Shown here: piece after piece, positions 31,691 to 43,911 of the stretch
How the letters are laid out: each line of letters opens with the position of its first letter
How positions within the stretch are numbered: position 1 is the first letter of the stretch
DNA from: Poa pratensis
Lineage: Eukaryota; Streptophyta; Magnoliopsida; Poales; Poaceae
Direction: 5' to 3'
Assembly: GCA_947311845.1 (NCBI GenBank)
Contig: CAMZMU010000063.1
Location: forward strand, 54,612,337 to 54,676,336
Length of the DNA: 64,000 nt
Made by a program: the position numbers and the translations under genes
Notes under the pieces: generated by a model
Database searches by the model: none
What the model saw: the letters and a program-made list of their open reading frames with translations, nothing else
Told to the model about the DNA's origin: nothing

Positions 31691-34360
31691 TTTTTTTGTT
31701 CTTTTTAATTATCTGTTTATATTGGCAACAAGTATTTCCTAAAGAAATGTACAACAAGAGTTCCGCTTTATCCCGAGCCAAACAAAAAATACATGACAAT
31801 GTAGCGGCCCCGCGCTGTGGGGTTTGATTGCAGTGCAGAAAAGCCTATCAGTGCGTGACAGAAAGTGTACTAGGGACGCGTGAGCGTCACGCCACTGATA
31901 TGGCGCCACTGTTATTGTTACTTTTGTGTGTCATCTCACGCCAATAATAACACATGTACTTTTGTGTGATTAATAGCTTGTCCAACCTTCCCACGTGGAA
32001 CTCTTTCCACGCCTTCTTGCTAAACACGATTCAGCCGTCATTGTCAGTGTTGTAAGCAACGGTCTCGACGGACCTGCTCCAAGGCATAGTCCAGCATTAC
32101 CTTCACCGGGTTGCCATGCAAGCTATTTCCTTAGTAGTTTTTGAGATGGCACCACAAATGAAAAAAAAGTGTTATATCGCCACACATGATAATCACAAAA
32201 AATGAAAAAAAAAACATAAATAGTTTTGAAAAACAAACCATCACATGTTACCAATGATATGAACATGAAGAAGTAGAAAAAGTTGCTTGTTTTGAATTTT
32301 GTTTTAGTTGCGAAAAATTAGTTTCATTTCTGCATATTTGTCTATCGGTTGTAGTAAAATAGCCTCCATGTCCCTTTCAAAAAAAAAAAAAAAGCCTCCA
32401 TGCACTCTGGTTATTATGCTAAAAAATGCGTAAGCAATGAAAAAAAATTGTCTGACCATGTTTAATTTGCCTATCTACTTGCCTTTGTTTTTTAGTCCTT
32501 GGGCAAGAAAATTGCATTGATTGGAGTGAAAAGTTGCCTGCGTCCTGACTTCAGTCATCGACTGTTTTTTTTTCAGAGGCTGTGGACAAGCTTCTGTAGG
32601 TGCCTAGATCCGTTTATCCAAATTTGGAGATCTCAGGGCATGTACAACGCCCACCGCTTATGTGGGCGCTTACGGTGGAAAAAATAATAGCAAAAAATCA
32701 GATTATCTCCTAAGCGCCGATGCTCCCAACGGTGGACGCTAATCGCGGGCGCAAAAACTGCTCGGCTGCTGCGCTTTTTACCCTACGCGCTAGACCAGGT
32801 AAAGAAAAAAATAAGGCCAAGCGACCGGCGCTTATTGTTGCGTCCAGGTAACACAGACGCTAGGAATATCAACCTGAACTGCCGATCGGCCGGGAATTTG
32901 ATCCTAGCGCCTCACGCTAGCGCCGACCATTGTACTCGCCCACGACGACTAGTCTTGACTCTTGAGACAATAGATCCCGCCCAGAAAAGAAAAATGATGG
33001 ATCCCATATCGACATGTAATCCAGCAGAAAAAAGATCTCAGTGCAGCAGAGACAGCGCCGCCGTGCGGTGGGTTGCACTTGCACAGCGACGATCCAATAG
33101 AATCCCGACGCGCCAGGCGTCAAGCGGTTGGGCTTTGTCGATCTGGACAGGCCACACTGCAGCCCAGGGTCAGGGATTGGACCACCGGCGAGCGGCCGGC
33201 TGTACCTGCCGAAGAACCCATGCTGCTGCCGGCCCACAGTCGGGTAAAGGTTGGCCACGCTGCAGCGTTGCTTTGTCGTCTCGTCAGTATTCCTCTCATG
33301 TTTGCCTCAGGTGTGTACAGGACGGGGGCGGGCACGTGTTGCCCGAGGAGGTCAGCAACTCGCTGTTTGCTGTGATATACTGCTGTGATTTTTCTCCCAT
33401 TCTTTCTTTCTAGAGCTGGACTGAACATGCCGTAGAGCGTACTACTACAGCTTCTAGGTCAATACTGGCCTGAAATTTTATGCACTTTTGGTCTCTTGGA
33501 CATGCACTAGAGCTGGACATTCTTTCTCCCTAGAGTACGGGAAGATCACATGATTGAAATGTTATGCACTGTTGAATCATATAGGATTAAAAACTATATG
33601 AATCGATATCAAAGGAGTTTAACACACCACAAGATTTGCCTATTTATAATTTTATGATCACATGATTGAAATGTTATGCACTCTTGATTCAGTGGCTGTA
33701 ATCGTCGCTAGGTGATCCAAAAACCTATTTATAATTTTCTTATGCTCAAACATATTTGTATTCTTGATTTGTTGTTGATGATTATTAAAGGATCATGAAA
33801 CTTCTTTGAATGCATATCTCTCTGACCTATGAATTAACGGCCTCCACTAGAAAGTACTTAGTTCCAAATCCTATGGAAAAAATCCAGAATGAAGTCAGTT
33901 GTCCTTGTGAACACATCAATTCACATATAACAGACAAACAAAAGTTCATGGTAATTTTGTTGCCAAGTCGCACACTTTCCCCGATGCTATTTCAGACCAA
34001 ACCATGTGCAATTTATATGGTTGTGATTTACATAAAATTAATACAAGATTTCTTGTGGCTTTATAAACTGAATTATTAGCATAGTGTGTCGCTGGGCATC
34101 CAACGTTGCTTTTAAGCCACGACAACATAAACAAAAACTTGCGATTTTTCCTATAAATATTCAGAACTTCGTAGGATATACTATGATCGCATACATGTTC
34201 AACTCCAAGTTAGACTAATAGTTTTTGAGTAAAATTTTAATCCGAAACTTTGCAGGATTCTTTATTTGTATGCGGATATACTTATCTCATCGTATCATAA
34301 TTTTTTAGTCAAACAACGAGTCACACTGAATTTTAATTTATTTCAGTGTATGTACGCACG
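31691..34360. other. Intergenic DNA
   Basis: GGGCATGTACAACGCCC at 32637-32653 and GC-rich 32700-33420 look like remnants of repeats. Open frames at 32835-33430 exist on both strands and have no family character. No RNA gene seen. Confidence 0.4.
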
Positions 34361-34405
34361 CACATACATACGTACGATGCATGTATGTATGTACGTACGT
34401 ACGTG
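34358..34405. repeat. ACGT/CATA simple repeat
   Basis: Tetranucleotide runs CATACATACGTACG and ATGTATGTATGTACGTACGT form a microsatellite with self-complementary halves. Confidence 0.85.
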
Positions 34406-36100
34406 CAATGTGTGTTTAACATGTCACCATTTTAAATATAACTAAAAAAGGATGAATTCTAATGTGAATTGTAGCCAAATGACTTGTTTATTAAAGATGC
34501 TACTTTTAACAACAAAGATTATTGCTATTTTCACAACCAATTTTTCAGTTGCTGAATGTATAGACCAAATTTGAACAATTGGCTTTCCTTTTTAGTAGGT
34601 CTTGTACTATTTGTGGTCTCTCTTCTCGGCATGTTTGAGAAACACTAGGATAAGAAAAACACATAATCTGATAGCAAAAAAGAGGATTACAAAATTCATA
34701 AAAGTTGTAGGAATGGTTATTTGGACAGAACATGAAAATCTATATAAGAAAATGCTTCAGCCTAACGTGGTCGTCGCATAAATGGAAGTTAGATTACATG
34801 TACCAATTTCTACGAAATTCGGATATGAATCCAATCTGTAGAAATTCGGGTAGAATCATTCTTTTGATCCAAAGGTATTCCGTAGTAAAATGTCTATTGC
34901 TTGAAATCCTACAGAAAGATCTACAAATTTGTACAATTCAAAGAAGCTAGGTACATCAAAAGCAAATGTGTTTCATGTTAGACACATATGAGATGTCTAT
35001 TGAAAAAATGGATGATGGGGCCATTGTCTTTTTTTTTCTAGAAAAGTGTTGATCTTAGAGATATTTTTGTTTTTGGGCCAGAGCAATCTCAAAGATAGTT
35101 ATGCACCCCCTTTTATCGAGGGGAAAGATAGTCATGTGCTCGCATCCAAGGAGTTTCGAAGAAGCAGCACTGGAAAGTTGTTGCTTAATAATCCTATAGC
35201 CTATGTCGAAATCTCACGGTTACACATAATAATGTTGGCTTGAATAATAAGATAGCACCAATGTTTTAAGAGCTATTCGAAATTATGTATCTTTATTTAC
35301 TAACATAACAACCTATGCATATCTTTAGAGAGAAAACATGTTCTTGGATTCACTTCGAGTAATAGTTTTAGCATGCAGATTTTATAAGTTTTAACCATCA
35401 AAATTACATATAGTAGAACTATGCTGATTATCAAGACATCAAAAAATATGTCTACCCCAGTCTTTGCTGTTTTCATATTTTTCAATGTCTGACAACCTGT
35501 CGTGGAAAGCTCACACATCTGCACACACTTCACTAACACTAATAAATTGACATCAGCAACGAGTGTTTGGAAAAGGGGAAAGGTGGAGCGATGCACTGTG
35601 CGCACATCCTATAACCAATCCACCCCCAGAACATATATTATCAATTTGCACATGCAGTACAAACTTACACAGCTATATCCACATAAACAGTGCATACACG
35701 CCTCCCTCCTCGTGACCTACTTGACATTTTAAGCAAGTATATCCCTCAGCAGCTTTATATACTGCCAAGGTCTGATACTTGAAACAGAGCCCAAGCTAGT
35801 GACAGAGAGGCCCTCCCCTTCTGGCTCTCATCAAACCAGAAGGTCCAAAACACTCGAAACAGAAGGGGGAAAAATATAGACAGACAGAGAGAGGAGAGAT
35901 AGAGGTAGAACATTTGCCATGCGTTACCGGAGAAAAAAAACGGGCTCCAAACAGGTATGCGCCTCCTCCTTACCGATCTCCTCAATATTTCAGGTTCCAA
36001 CTTCAGCAGTAGTTCACTAGTACTGTAGCAGCAATAGCAGTGGTAGTAGTAAGTATCGACGTGACCACGACAGTAGGATGATCGATGATCGAGCTATGGT
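34406..36100. other. Intergenic DNA and 3' flank of the ERF gene
   Basis: AT-rich, no gene supported. About 35750-36100 would hold the 3' UTR of the minus-strand ERF gene. Confidence 0.45.
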
Positions 36101-36662
36101 CTATGGGTCACGGTAGCTCCAGAGGCTCTCCCCGGCATCGGAAGGGTAGGGCGATTCATCGGAGGAGTCAGGGCTGAGCCTCGGCGGGCTCATCATCATC
36201 CCGGCCGCCATGTTGCGCAGGAACTGCGGCGTCTCGAAGAGGGCCTCCTCGTCCAGGAAGTACTGGTCGAACCCAATGCCCGACTGGTCATGCTGCGCCG
36301 CGCCGCCTGTGGAGGCGGCGGCTGCTACTCCCGCCGAACAGCTGCTGTGCCGGAGCAATGCCGCTGCCTGCGGCGCGATCGTGCTGCAGCGTGGCGGCAG
36401 CGGTGGCCGCCGCCGCGCGGATGTCGTCGGCGGAGGTGGAAGCCGGCGCGGGGCGCGTGGCGGCGATGGCGGGGAAGTTGAGCGCCGCGTCGGGCCCGCG
36501 GAGCGCGCGGGCGGCCACGTCGTAGGCCACGGCGGCCATCTCGGCCGTCGGGAAGGTCCCGAGCCAGATGCGGCGCGCCTTGCGAGGCTCGCGGATCTCC
36601 GAGACCCACTTGCCGCACCGGCTCCGGATGCCGCGGTAGAAAGGGTGCTTCCCCGTCGACAT
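36101..36662 (-). pseudogene. DREB-subfamily AP2/ERF transcription factor, frameshifted as read
   Basis: ATG at 36662 begins [20 protein letters not shown] and gives a complete AP2 domain to about residue 64: YRG element, WVSEIREP with Val14 and Glu19 (DREB-type DNA contacts), [21 protein letters not shown] and the RAYD-like helix. After an Ala-rich linker the frame stops at 36288. A second frame (open from at least 36358, ending at 36101) carries the family C-terminus: FDQYFLDEEALFETPQFL, MSPPRLSPDSSDES and ESLWSYRDP, the LWSY end typical of DREB proteins. One net base separates the frames, so either the gene has a single frameshift or the sequence has an error in this GC-rich stretch. Such factors bind DRE/CRT sites in stress and growth genes. 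A TATA box is 54-63 bp upstream. The domain and both ends are intact, so it may well be functional if the shift is an artefact. Confidence 0.85.
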
Positions 36663-36715
36663 TGTTTGATCAGAGAGCTAGGTTAATGGCGGCACAGCAC
36701 TAGCTAGCTAGCTAT

Positions 36716-36725
36716 CTTATATATA
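36716..36725 (-). promoter_or_regulatory. TATA box of the ERF gene
   Basis: TATATATAAG on the minus strand, 54-63 bp before the ATG at 36662, at a normal distance for a short plant 5' UTR. CTAGCTAGCTAG lies between it and the start. Confidence 0.6.
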
Positions 36726-37614
36726 GTTAATGGCTATTGGGCATAAACGGCTATCGGCCGAAGAGTGTGTGGCTGGGGATCAGTGGGGCCTGGGGGAGTG
36801 TCCGGCGGCGGCGTGCATGCAGCTCGTCGATAAATGCACGAGGAGGAACTCGGCTATATAAGGGGGGAAGACCAGGAGAAGAAGAGAGCGGGAAGCGCGC
36901 GTGAGGGACGCCATGGCGTTCGCTCTCTCGGTGAGCTGGCGCCCGGGAAGCAAACAACTAAGGTAAATTTGGGAAGAATCATGTCGCTTTCGGGCTTTCT
37001 AGTGATGAAAGGATGTGTAGCTTTCGTTTTTCCGCCTTCTATTTCTTACTTCAGGCTTGGATGAGAGTTTTTTTTACAGAAATGTCTGTTAGCTCGATGG
37101 GCAAACTTCATTAGATCCTTTTCTAGTAGTTCTCATGGAGGTGTGTCATGGCCGAGGACTTCCTTGATTCAAAAGATTTTTATAGTAATTTTAGAGGATT
37201 AAAATCGTTAAAAAATCATACACATAATATTTTATCTTTAGACTTGAATCCTACAAGATTGTTTATAGAAAAAATCTTGAACTACATTTTATAAAGTAGT
37301 ATATTTCCAATCAACTCAAACCTTCTGAAAATATATAAAAAATATCTTGTGGTGCAAGAAAGAAACTTTGGAACAAATGAAATCATGTTCAGTAGGATTC
37401 GAATGGGCAATGCTATTGTAGTTATGTATTATTTTTTCTATTCCTGGTATTCTTGAATGATGGCCTCAATTTGCATGGATGATTTTAACACTTGCAAGAA
37501 ACAAAAGATTAACACTTCTTATCTTATTGTTATAAATATTAACACTTCCATGTGAAGTTGCATGCGAGTTAACTGAGCGGCATATTCTGTGCGTGCACAG
37601 TAACTATATATATA
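36726..37614. other. Upstream flank of the ERF gene, then intergenic DNA
   Basis: Nothing further is supported. Short GC-rich segment to 36960, then AT-rich. Confidence 0.4.
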
Positions 37615-37871
37615 CTCCCTCCGTCCTCAAATAAATGTACATCTAGCTTTTGTACTAAGTCAAATTTTCAAAAGTTTGATCAACTTTATAGAAAAGAGTA
37701 TCAACATATATGACATCAAATTGGTATATTTTGAAACTTTATTTTAAGACGAATCTACTGATACCAATTTAGTGTCATAAATGTTGACACGTTACCCTAA
37801 AAAGTTAGTCAAACTTTAATAAAATTGACTTACCAAAAAGTAGAAGTACACTTATTCGCGGACGGAGGGAG
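37615..37871. mobile_element. Stowaway MITE
   Basis: 257 bp with ends CTCCCTCCGTCC and GGACGGAGGGAG, flanked by TA. The interior has diverged inverted halves (CAAATTGGTAT/ATACCAATTT, TTAGTCAAACTTT). Full-length Stowaway type; about 950 bp upstream of the ERF start. Confidence 0.93.
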
Positions 37872-38004
37872 TAGGAGAGCAGAAGCATCAGCTGTGGGGC
37901 CCAACTCAGATTTGTTGTTCACGTTCTTGATTTGTTAAAAAATTCGAATCTTACCTTTTGGGTTAGACGTGGTATGTTAATTTATGTTTGTTTTCAAATG
38001 ATTC

Positions 38005-38270
38005 TTTTTCTTTTGCGAAACACAGTACAACACAGACACTCACATACACACGCACACTCACCCCTATGAACGCACGCACGCACACCCTACCCCTATGAAC
38101 ACTTCGAGAGACTGAGACGGCGGATCAGGTCTTGAGATTGACGAAGTCAGCACGGGCGCCTCGCTGTCGACGGGAACGTTGCCTCCCACTGAAGAATAAA
38201 TTTCGCTAAATGAGAAACACCAGCATCAAACCTGAGTTTTGAACTCTGGTGTATTGGGGGTACAACTAGA
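38005..38270 (-). mobile_element. Au-SINE-like tRNA-derived element
   Basis: The plus strand reads GAACGCACGCACGCACACCC, CTATGAACACTTCGAGAGAC, CGAAGTCAGCACGGGCGCCT and CGACGGGAACGTTGCCTCCC, then a 5' head whose minus strand has GAGTTCAAAACTCAGG (decayed B box) after TACCCCCAATACACC. This is the arrangement I know from the grass Au-SINE. A T-rich tail end lies near 38005-38012. Confidence 0.65.
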
Positions 38271-39818
38271 GGAGAATTGACATTGATGGCGAAAGGGGAG
38301 GCCAGTTAGGACTAGCGACTAGAGTTTTTTCACGCCCCCTCTTGTAGTTAACATGAAACACTATTACGAGCTTCTAGTTGGGTATTATTTTCCTAGATGG
38401 CACTTGACCTAACTATCAGCTACTAATGCCTCATCATAAAACTTTCAACCAGATGTTACCACTTCAAAAAAATGCCATTTTATAAGGCGTTTTTCAACAT
38501 GTCACGCCACTGAAGATTGCGAAAACGCCAAGGTAAACGTAGTGATTGAAATGACTTGGCAGTTATATGCATTTCGCAGTTTCAAAACACCTTTTACTAT
38601 GCCGCTTTTGGCGAGGAATAGTATTTGGTTGAAACTTTTACTGAGGTGACATTAGGCTAAAATTTTGTTAAGTACCATTTAGGACAAAAGATACTCTATT
38701 TGCCGATGCTTTAAATAAGTGTTACGTACCATTTAGGACACCAGTGTTAAGTAGTGACTGGTGACTACTATTGAGGCGTGAAGCTGGAGAACTCGTGTAT
38801 AAGGGTCCCAGCAATATGTATCGTCGTCCACGACCGTGTAGACACGCACAAACGTATACGCATGGCCGGATCCATCCAAGGCATAGCCTAGAGGATGCGA
38901 GCATTTGGCAGCGACATACGTCTGGGCTCCTCCACACCGGGACCAGCTCGACCTGGACAAGAGTTGGGGCCGGGGCATCTCGCCGTCGCGGCCGGAGCTG
39001 GCCGACGACGCATCCGCGGAGGCGACACCCTCAAACACTGGTGTACTTACGCCCCTCCTCGTGCTTGCACTTTACATGGTCCCCTTGTTATCCATCGAGG
39101 GGTTTTCGACGTTGATGGCTACGAACAGATTGGCCGCTCCTCGTTCGTGACATCGACGGTCTTGTAGATAAGAATTTTCTCTCTTCATCAATCGAGAGGA
39201 AATATATCCTTCGTTTACTTTTTTTTCGAGAAACTTACAATCTATTCATCAACTGTCATAAACATTAATAAGAAACGGTTTACAACCCACCACCATGCAT
39301 GGTAATTGATTTATCTCCGCACAAATAAATTTCATCACTTTTACGTCCATAAATATTAATGGTCACATTAGATGATTCTTAGATACCCATAATTGGAGTA
39401 GGATAGCTGTTAACATGCATTCCACCTAGATTAAAAAAAATGATGTGTGAGCTAACTAAAGATAAGAGAGACAAGAGTAACATATTACGTTACCATAACA
39501 CAACGTTATATAAAAAAAGAGTCTACAAGTTAACAAATGAGATCATATATGATATTAAGTCTATATTATTTTGAACTATGAAGGTAATAATATAGACTAC
39601 TCCTAACACATATATTACTAGTTTAAATTACTCCCCACTATGACCGACCTTAATGCTAACTTAAAGGGACTCAAATCTGGCATGAAGCTAATAGGCAAAT
39701 TAAGTCCACACCTAGCCATTGCATTACAAATGCACAACCACCAAAGACAAATATCAAAGTATGAATGGTCACAAAATCGAAAAGCAAAAACAAAACAACA
39801 CAACCTAAGATGCGCACG
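38271..39818. other. Intergenic DNA
   Basis: 38770-39170 is GC-rich and open in several frames on both strands without a recognisable family. A T-run with CGAGAAACTTACAATCTATTC at 39220-39250 is the tail of the same retroelement type as at 13675. No other feature. Confidence 0.4.
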
Positions 39819-40226
39819 AGAGAATATCTAGTGCTCCCAGCATTTTAGGTGATCCCCATCCTACCGTTTAAAACAAATGTTTCAAAAATTTCTAGAAAAA
39901 AGTGTGTTAACAAGGTATGTGTTTACAACATCCCAAATTTTTAGGTCCAAAATTGAAAGGGGAAATGAGAAACACAAAAGGCAAATCTAGTATGAATAGT
40001 GTTATTTTTTACTTTTGTCTTTTTTGACACTAATGAGACTATTCATGTTAGATTTGATTTTTTTTGGTTCCTCAATGTTCCTTTTGAATTTGGATATGAA
40101 AATTTTATAGCTTGTAGACACATTGTAAATACTCACACTTTTCTAAAAATAATCGAAACTTTTAGAATTATATTTTTTACACAGAGCAGGAATCATCTAA
40201 AATGCGGGTAGCACTGTATATTCTCT
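39819..40226. mobile_element. Foldback MITE-like element, ~408 bp
   Basis: Terminal inverted repeats of about 35 bp: left AGAGAATATCTAGTGCTCCC, right ends GGGTAGCACTGTATATTCTC then T. AT-rich non-coding interior. No clear target duplication. It resembles elements at 9306 and 24313 in layout, not in ends. Confidence 0.6.
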
Positions 40227-40238
40227 CACACACACGTA

Positions 40239-40390
40239 CTCACTCCGTTTCAAAATATAAGACTTTATAATCTTTTTATCCTAATTTATACGTATGTGCA
40301 CATGTTTTAGTATGTTGATTCAGTCACTTAGGAACAAATCAGGACAAATTCAAAAAAGTTAGAAAGTTTTATATTTAGAAACGGAAGGAG
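40239..40390. mobile_element. Stowaway MITE
   Basis: 152 bp, ends CTCACTCCGTTTC and GAAACGGAAGGAG, TA on both sides. Interior includes AAAATATAAGACTTTATAAT and its partial complement. Confidence 0.88.
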
Positions 40391-40475
40391 TACATACCAG
40401 AATTCCTGGCACACGCCAAAGGAAGTCACCAACAAGTCAGCGCTTCAGATGTTCATGTCAAATGGTTGATACATA

Positions 40476-40589
40476 CTTTCTCCATTCTAATTTAGTTGAC
40501 TCAACTTTATCTAAATATGGATATATCTAAACATATTTTAGTGTGCATTTTTAGACAAATTTATGTTAACTAATTTGAAACAGATGGAG
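40476..40589. mobile_element. Short degenerate Stowaway MITE
   Basis: 114 bp, ends CTTTCTCCATTCTAA and TTTGAAACAGATGGAG with flanking TA; interior GTTGACTCAAC and GTTAACTAATTTG. More decayed than its neighbour. Confidence 0.7.
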
Positions 40590-40592
40590 TAT

Positions 40593-40990
40593 GTCAGACG
40601 GCACGGAAGCAGCGGTGTAGAGCTGGCTGCCAAGAGATCCGCGACCACTCAGCTCACAGCCTTTCAGATGATTTCCGATGGACCGCGACGGCGGCGCCAT
40701 GACTGCCCCGCGTTCTTCCCGTCTCATCCCACGATGCGACGGGCCGGCGACGTCGACCCCTGTCCTGCTCAAGAGTGTCACGTACGGACTGTCAGTGCTT
40801 CGGCAGTTAACACGGTTACACCTGGCGTTGCATAGCTGCCAACTGCCGAGTGTAATTAAGATGCTAATGCAACAACTATGAACGGTGAAGCTCACCTCAC
40901 CTCTGACCGCGACCGTGTCAACGCGGAGGAGGGGGATGGCAGGTCACGATCGAGTAGATGCTGCGGCGTTTAATGAGCACTTAGTGGGTG
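40593..40990. repeat. GC-rich block, homologous to 60139-60560
   Basis: Both contain, in order, GTGTAGAGCTGGCTGCCAA, GGTGGCGCCATGAC (here GGCGGCGCCATGAC), GCGATGCGAC-GGCGA, CAGTGTCTCGGCAGTTGACA (here CAGTGCTTCGGCAGTTAACA), CACCTGGC, GGCGAAGCTC (here GGTGAAGCTC) and GGAGGAGGGCGATGGC-like blocks. Divergence is moderate. No protein frame is conserved through both, so it is a dispersed repeat or old duplication, nature unknown. Confidence 0.7.
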
Positions 40991-42277
40991 ATGATGCTTA
41001 TGTCTGCATCGGGGAAAGGACAAACTACACATGTCGTCACTCGTCTCTAATACCAATGAACAAACATTGTGCTTCACTGAACTTTGTTTTTTAGGTAGTC
41101 AATGAACTTTGTTGGTTGTGTACTTCACTAAAAATCACTTTGGTTCCTGAACTTCGATTCACTCATCCTTTATTTAAAAATTTCAAATACTGTATTTACA
41201 AGTTCTAAAATATATGAAAACCATTTTACAAATAGTCAACTATGCATCCTATAAGTATGCAAAATCCCAAATGTGTTTTTTTATATATATATTATGCGCT
41301 ACACAAAAATGACAAAATCTTGTATACTTTGGAGATTTGATATCAACACTTTCAAATTGATATTTTATACATTTGTGTGATACATCATTTACAATATGAA
41401 GGATTCTTTTAGATTTTTAAAATTTAGTAAATGTGTGTGTTTTTTAATTTAATAAAGGGATCAATCAAACTCTAGGAGAAATTTCCGCACTATACTTTAA
41501 CTTCACACCTGATGAGTACACTTTATTCTCACCCCCAATATCAAATCAGAAAGCGAATTCATAAACTTGTTGTGAGCCGTGTGCACTTTTATTCCAGAAT
41601 CGCGCCAATGTCCTGCTTTGCCATGTTGGGTTTGGTAAAACGGTGGTGATAATTTTGCAAATACCCTTGCAGATAAAGGGTACATAAAATACATAGATAT
41701 GTCGTATTTAGATCTTATTGGTGATGTATCTGTATATGAGTCCTAGGATATCTTATACAGTAAAAAAACTTGAGCCTTGAAAGATCTTCTTGGTTATAAA
41801 AATGAAAAACCAAGTCTGGTCCGTTGGATCTTCTACTTCAAAAAATTTGAGTTGCACTTAGTCGATAGATTTTGTTGTATTTTACTACACTTATGCGCCA
41901 TGTTTGTCTAACTTTGTCAGGATCTCTAAAACTAAGGTGTCCGGAGAATTCTCTTGAAAATATAAGCTTTATGGCCGAAATATACACTTATTGGACGTCA
42001 TAAAGACCTTCCTAATGAAGAAGCAAACATCTGAAATGAAACATGCTCAAACGGATAGAATGTGGGACGTTTCGGTTAGAATTTTGGGAGCGCCATCTCG
42101 TATGCCTACTTAACTCCTGTGCCTGTTGGGTCACAGATCCGAGAGATGTCTCAAAGTTCTAGTACTCCAGTGATCGGAAAACACTTCTTACTCTTGACCT
42201 ACAGTGCTCTCGCTTTAAAAAAAAATCAAAAATATAATTTTGCATCTCAAAAATTCTGAAAAAAGCATGCAAGTACA
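40991..42277. other. Intergenic DNA
   Basis: AT-rich with no supported gene. TATATATATATTATG microsatellite near 41282. Confidence 0.45.
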
Positions 42278-42389
42278 TTTTTTTAAAACGGGGCAAAAGC
42301 TTTGCCTTTTATATTGATATAGGAGAAACAAACATGACAGGCCGAGGCCAAAATAAAAAACACACGGTATCACATGGGGAGCACTTCTC

Positions 42390-43521
42390 AATCAACAATC
42401 GCAGCTAAGTGTTTATCGCCGGCGAGGATCCAGTTCTTCGCCTCATCTTTGATCTTTTGGACGAGGGCCGACGGCATCAGGGAGGTCTTGTTGAAGACAC
42501 GATCGTTCCATTCCTTCCAAATCTCCCAGGTGATCAGCATGACAGCAGACTTGAGACCCTTGGGGTATGCCGTGGGGGATTTGATAGCCGCCTTCCAGAA
42601 GTCGAGGACAGTTGCGCGTCCTGTGCCTAAGTCCTGGACCAGAGATGGGAGTATCTACAGTCAAAGAGGATGTGTCGCGCTGTCTCCCCTGACATTTGCA
42701 GAACTGACAGAGGGGAGTGTGCGGCCATCCCCTAATGGTGAGGCGGTCAGACGTCCAAAGCCTGTTCTGCACCACAAGCCAAGCAAAGAATCTGCATTTT
42801 GGAGGTGCCCACATTTTCCAAACCAGGTTATCAAAAGAGCACATGTTGGATCCGATGAATTGTGCCTTATACGCAGAGGCGGCAGAGTAGATCCCGTCCG
42901 AGGTGAGCGTCCAGGTAATTGAATCCGCGGTGTTGGGGTGGAGGGTAATGTCCTGCAGAAGTTCCCAAAGAGACACAAACTGCGACATGTGCTCTAGGGT
43001 GAAGTCGTTGACCGCAATATCCGCAACCCGTGTAAGGTTGTTCAAGGCATCCTTGATGCAACGTTTCTTCTTCTTGGAGGCCTGGAAAAAATTGGGGGCG
43101 AGAGACTTAGGCGTGGTTCCGTTGAGCCAGGAGGAAGACCAGAAGCTTGCTGTCGAACCATCCCCGATGGTGACCTTGGTGGCCGCATTGAACAGGTTCT
43201 TATCAGTGTCGTCGTTTGGGGTTTCAAGCCCAACCCAAGGTTTGTTCGGTGCTTTCCATTCATACCAAAGCATGCGCAAACGTAGAGCACGAGCAAATTT
43301 GTCGAGTTCCAGGATCCCCAGCCCGCCTATTTTTTGGGACGACACACCTTAGCCCAGGCAACCTTGCACTTCCCTCCGGTTACTGATTTGGTCGCCCCCC
43401 AAAGCATGCCTCGACGCAGCTTGTCAAAAGCCTTCAGGGTGGCCTTGTCGGCCTTAATAGCCATGAGGAGGAAGATTGGCAGTCCAGTGAGGACTGATTT
43501 GACGAGAGCATCACATTCGGC
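42390..43521 (-). pseudogene. LINE ORF2 C-terminal part (thumb region, zf-RVT)
   Basis: Minus frames read CDALVKSVLTGLPIFLLMAI, KADKATLKAFDKLRRGMLWG, KIGGLGILELDKFARALRLR, then a WTLTSDGIYSAASAYKAQF segment and VWKMWAPPKCRFFAWLV, RLWTSDRLTIRGW and CQFCKCQG: the reverse-transcriptase zinc-binding (zf-RVT) region. Frameshifts lie near 43340 and near 42670, after which AVMLITWEIWKEWNDRVF and a tail follow. It is not expressible as is. The right end is the CACTA target site. Confidence 0.85.
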
Positions 43522-43815
43522 CACTAGTACAGAACGACACATCGGATAACCCTCTATGGAAACGGCAGGTGTTAGGCGACGGAGAATCGCGCTTTCCGCG
43601 CGGCCGGTGCGTACAAACCTGACCAGGCCCACCTACATTGGCAACGGACCCTTTCCAATCTCCGTCACTTATTATATTGGCAATGGTTAATAAAATTGTC
43701 CGTTTCCAATATTTGCCTCTATGGTAACGGATAGAATTTTCCAACCGTTGAAAATGTTGATACGTGGAGACTAGCGAATGGGCAGATGGGGAGGTGGGCG
43801 GAGCAGACCCGCGAG

Positions 43816-43822
43816 TATAAAT
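43816..43822 (+). promoter_or_regulatory. TATA box of the B3 gene
   Basis: TATAAAT lies 96 bp before the chosen ATG at 43912. A copy of the later N-terminal coding sequence (ATGGCGAGAGGTACCAGCAG) occurs just after it at 43821, in another frame, so it is probably in the 5' UTR. Confidence 0.55.
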
Positions 43823-43911
43823 GGCGAGAGGTACCAGCAGCGGTCTCTTTGAAGCCCCATTCCATCGCCTACAGTTATTCAAACTTCGCCAGATCCCCTC
43901 CGTCCAAATCC

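Noticed and set aside
32835..33430. Open frames on both strands
   Set aside because: No family character, start context or splice support; probably repeat-derived.
38770..39170. Protein gene in a GC-rich segment
   Set aside because: Frames on both strands compete and none matches a family that I know.
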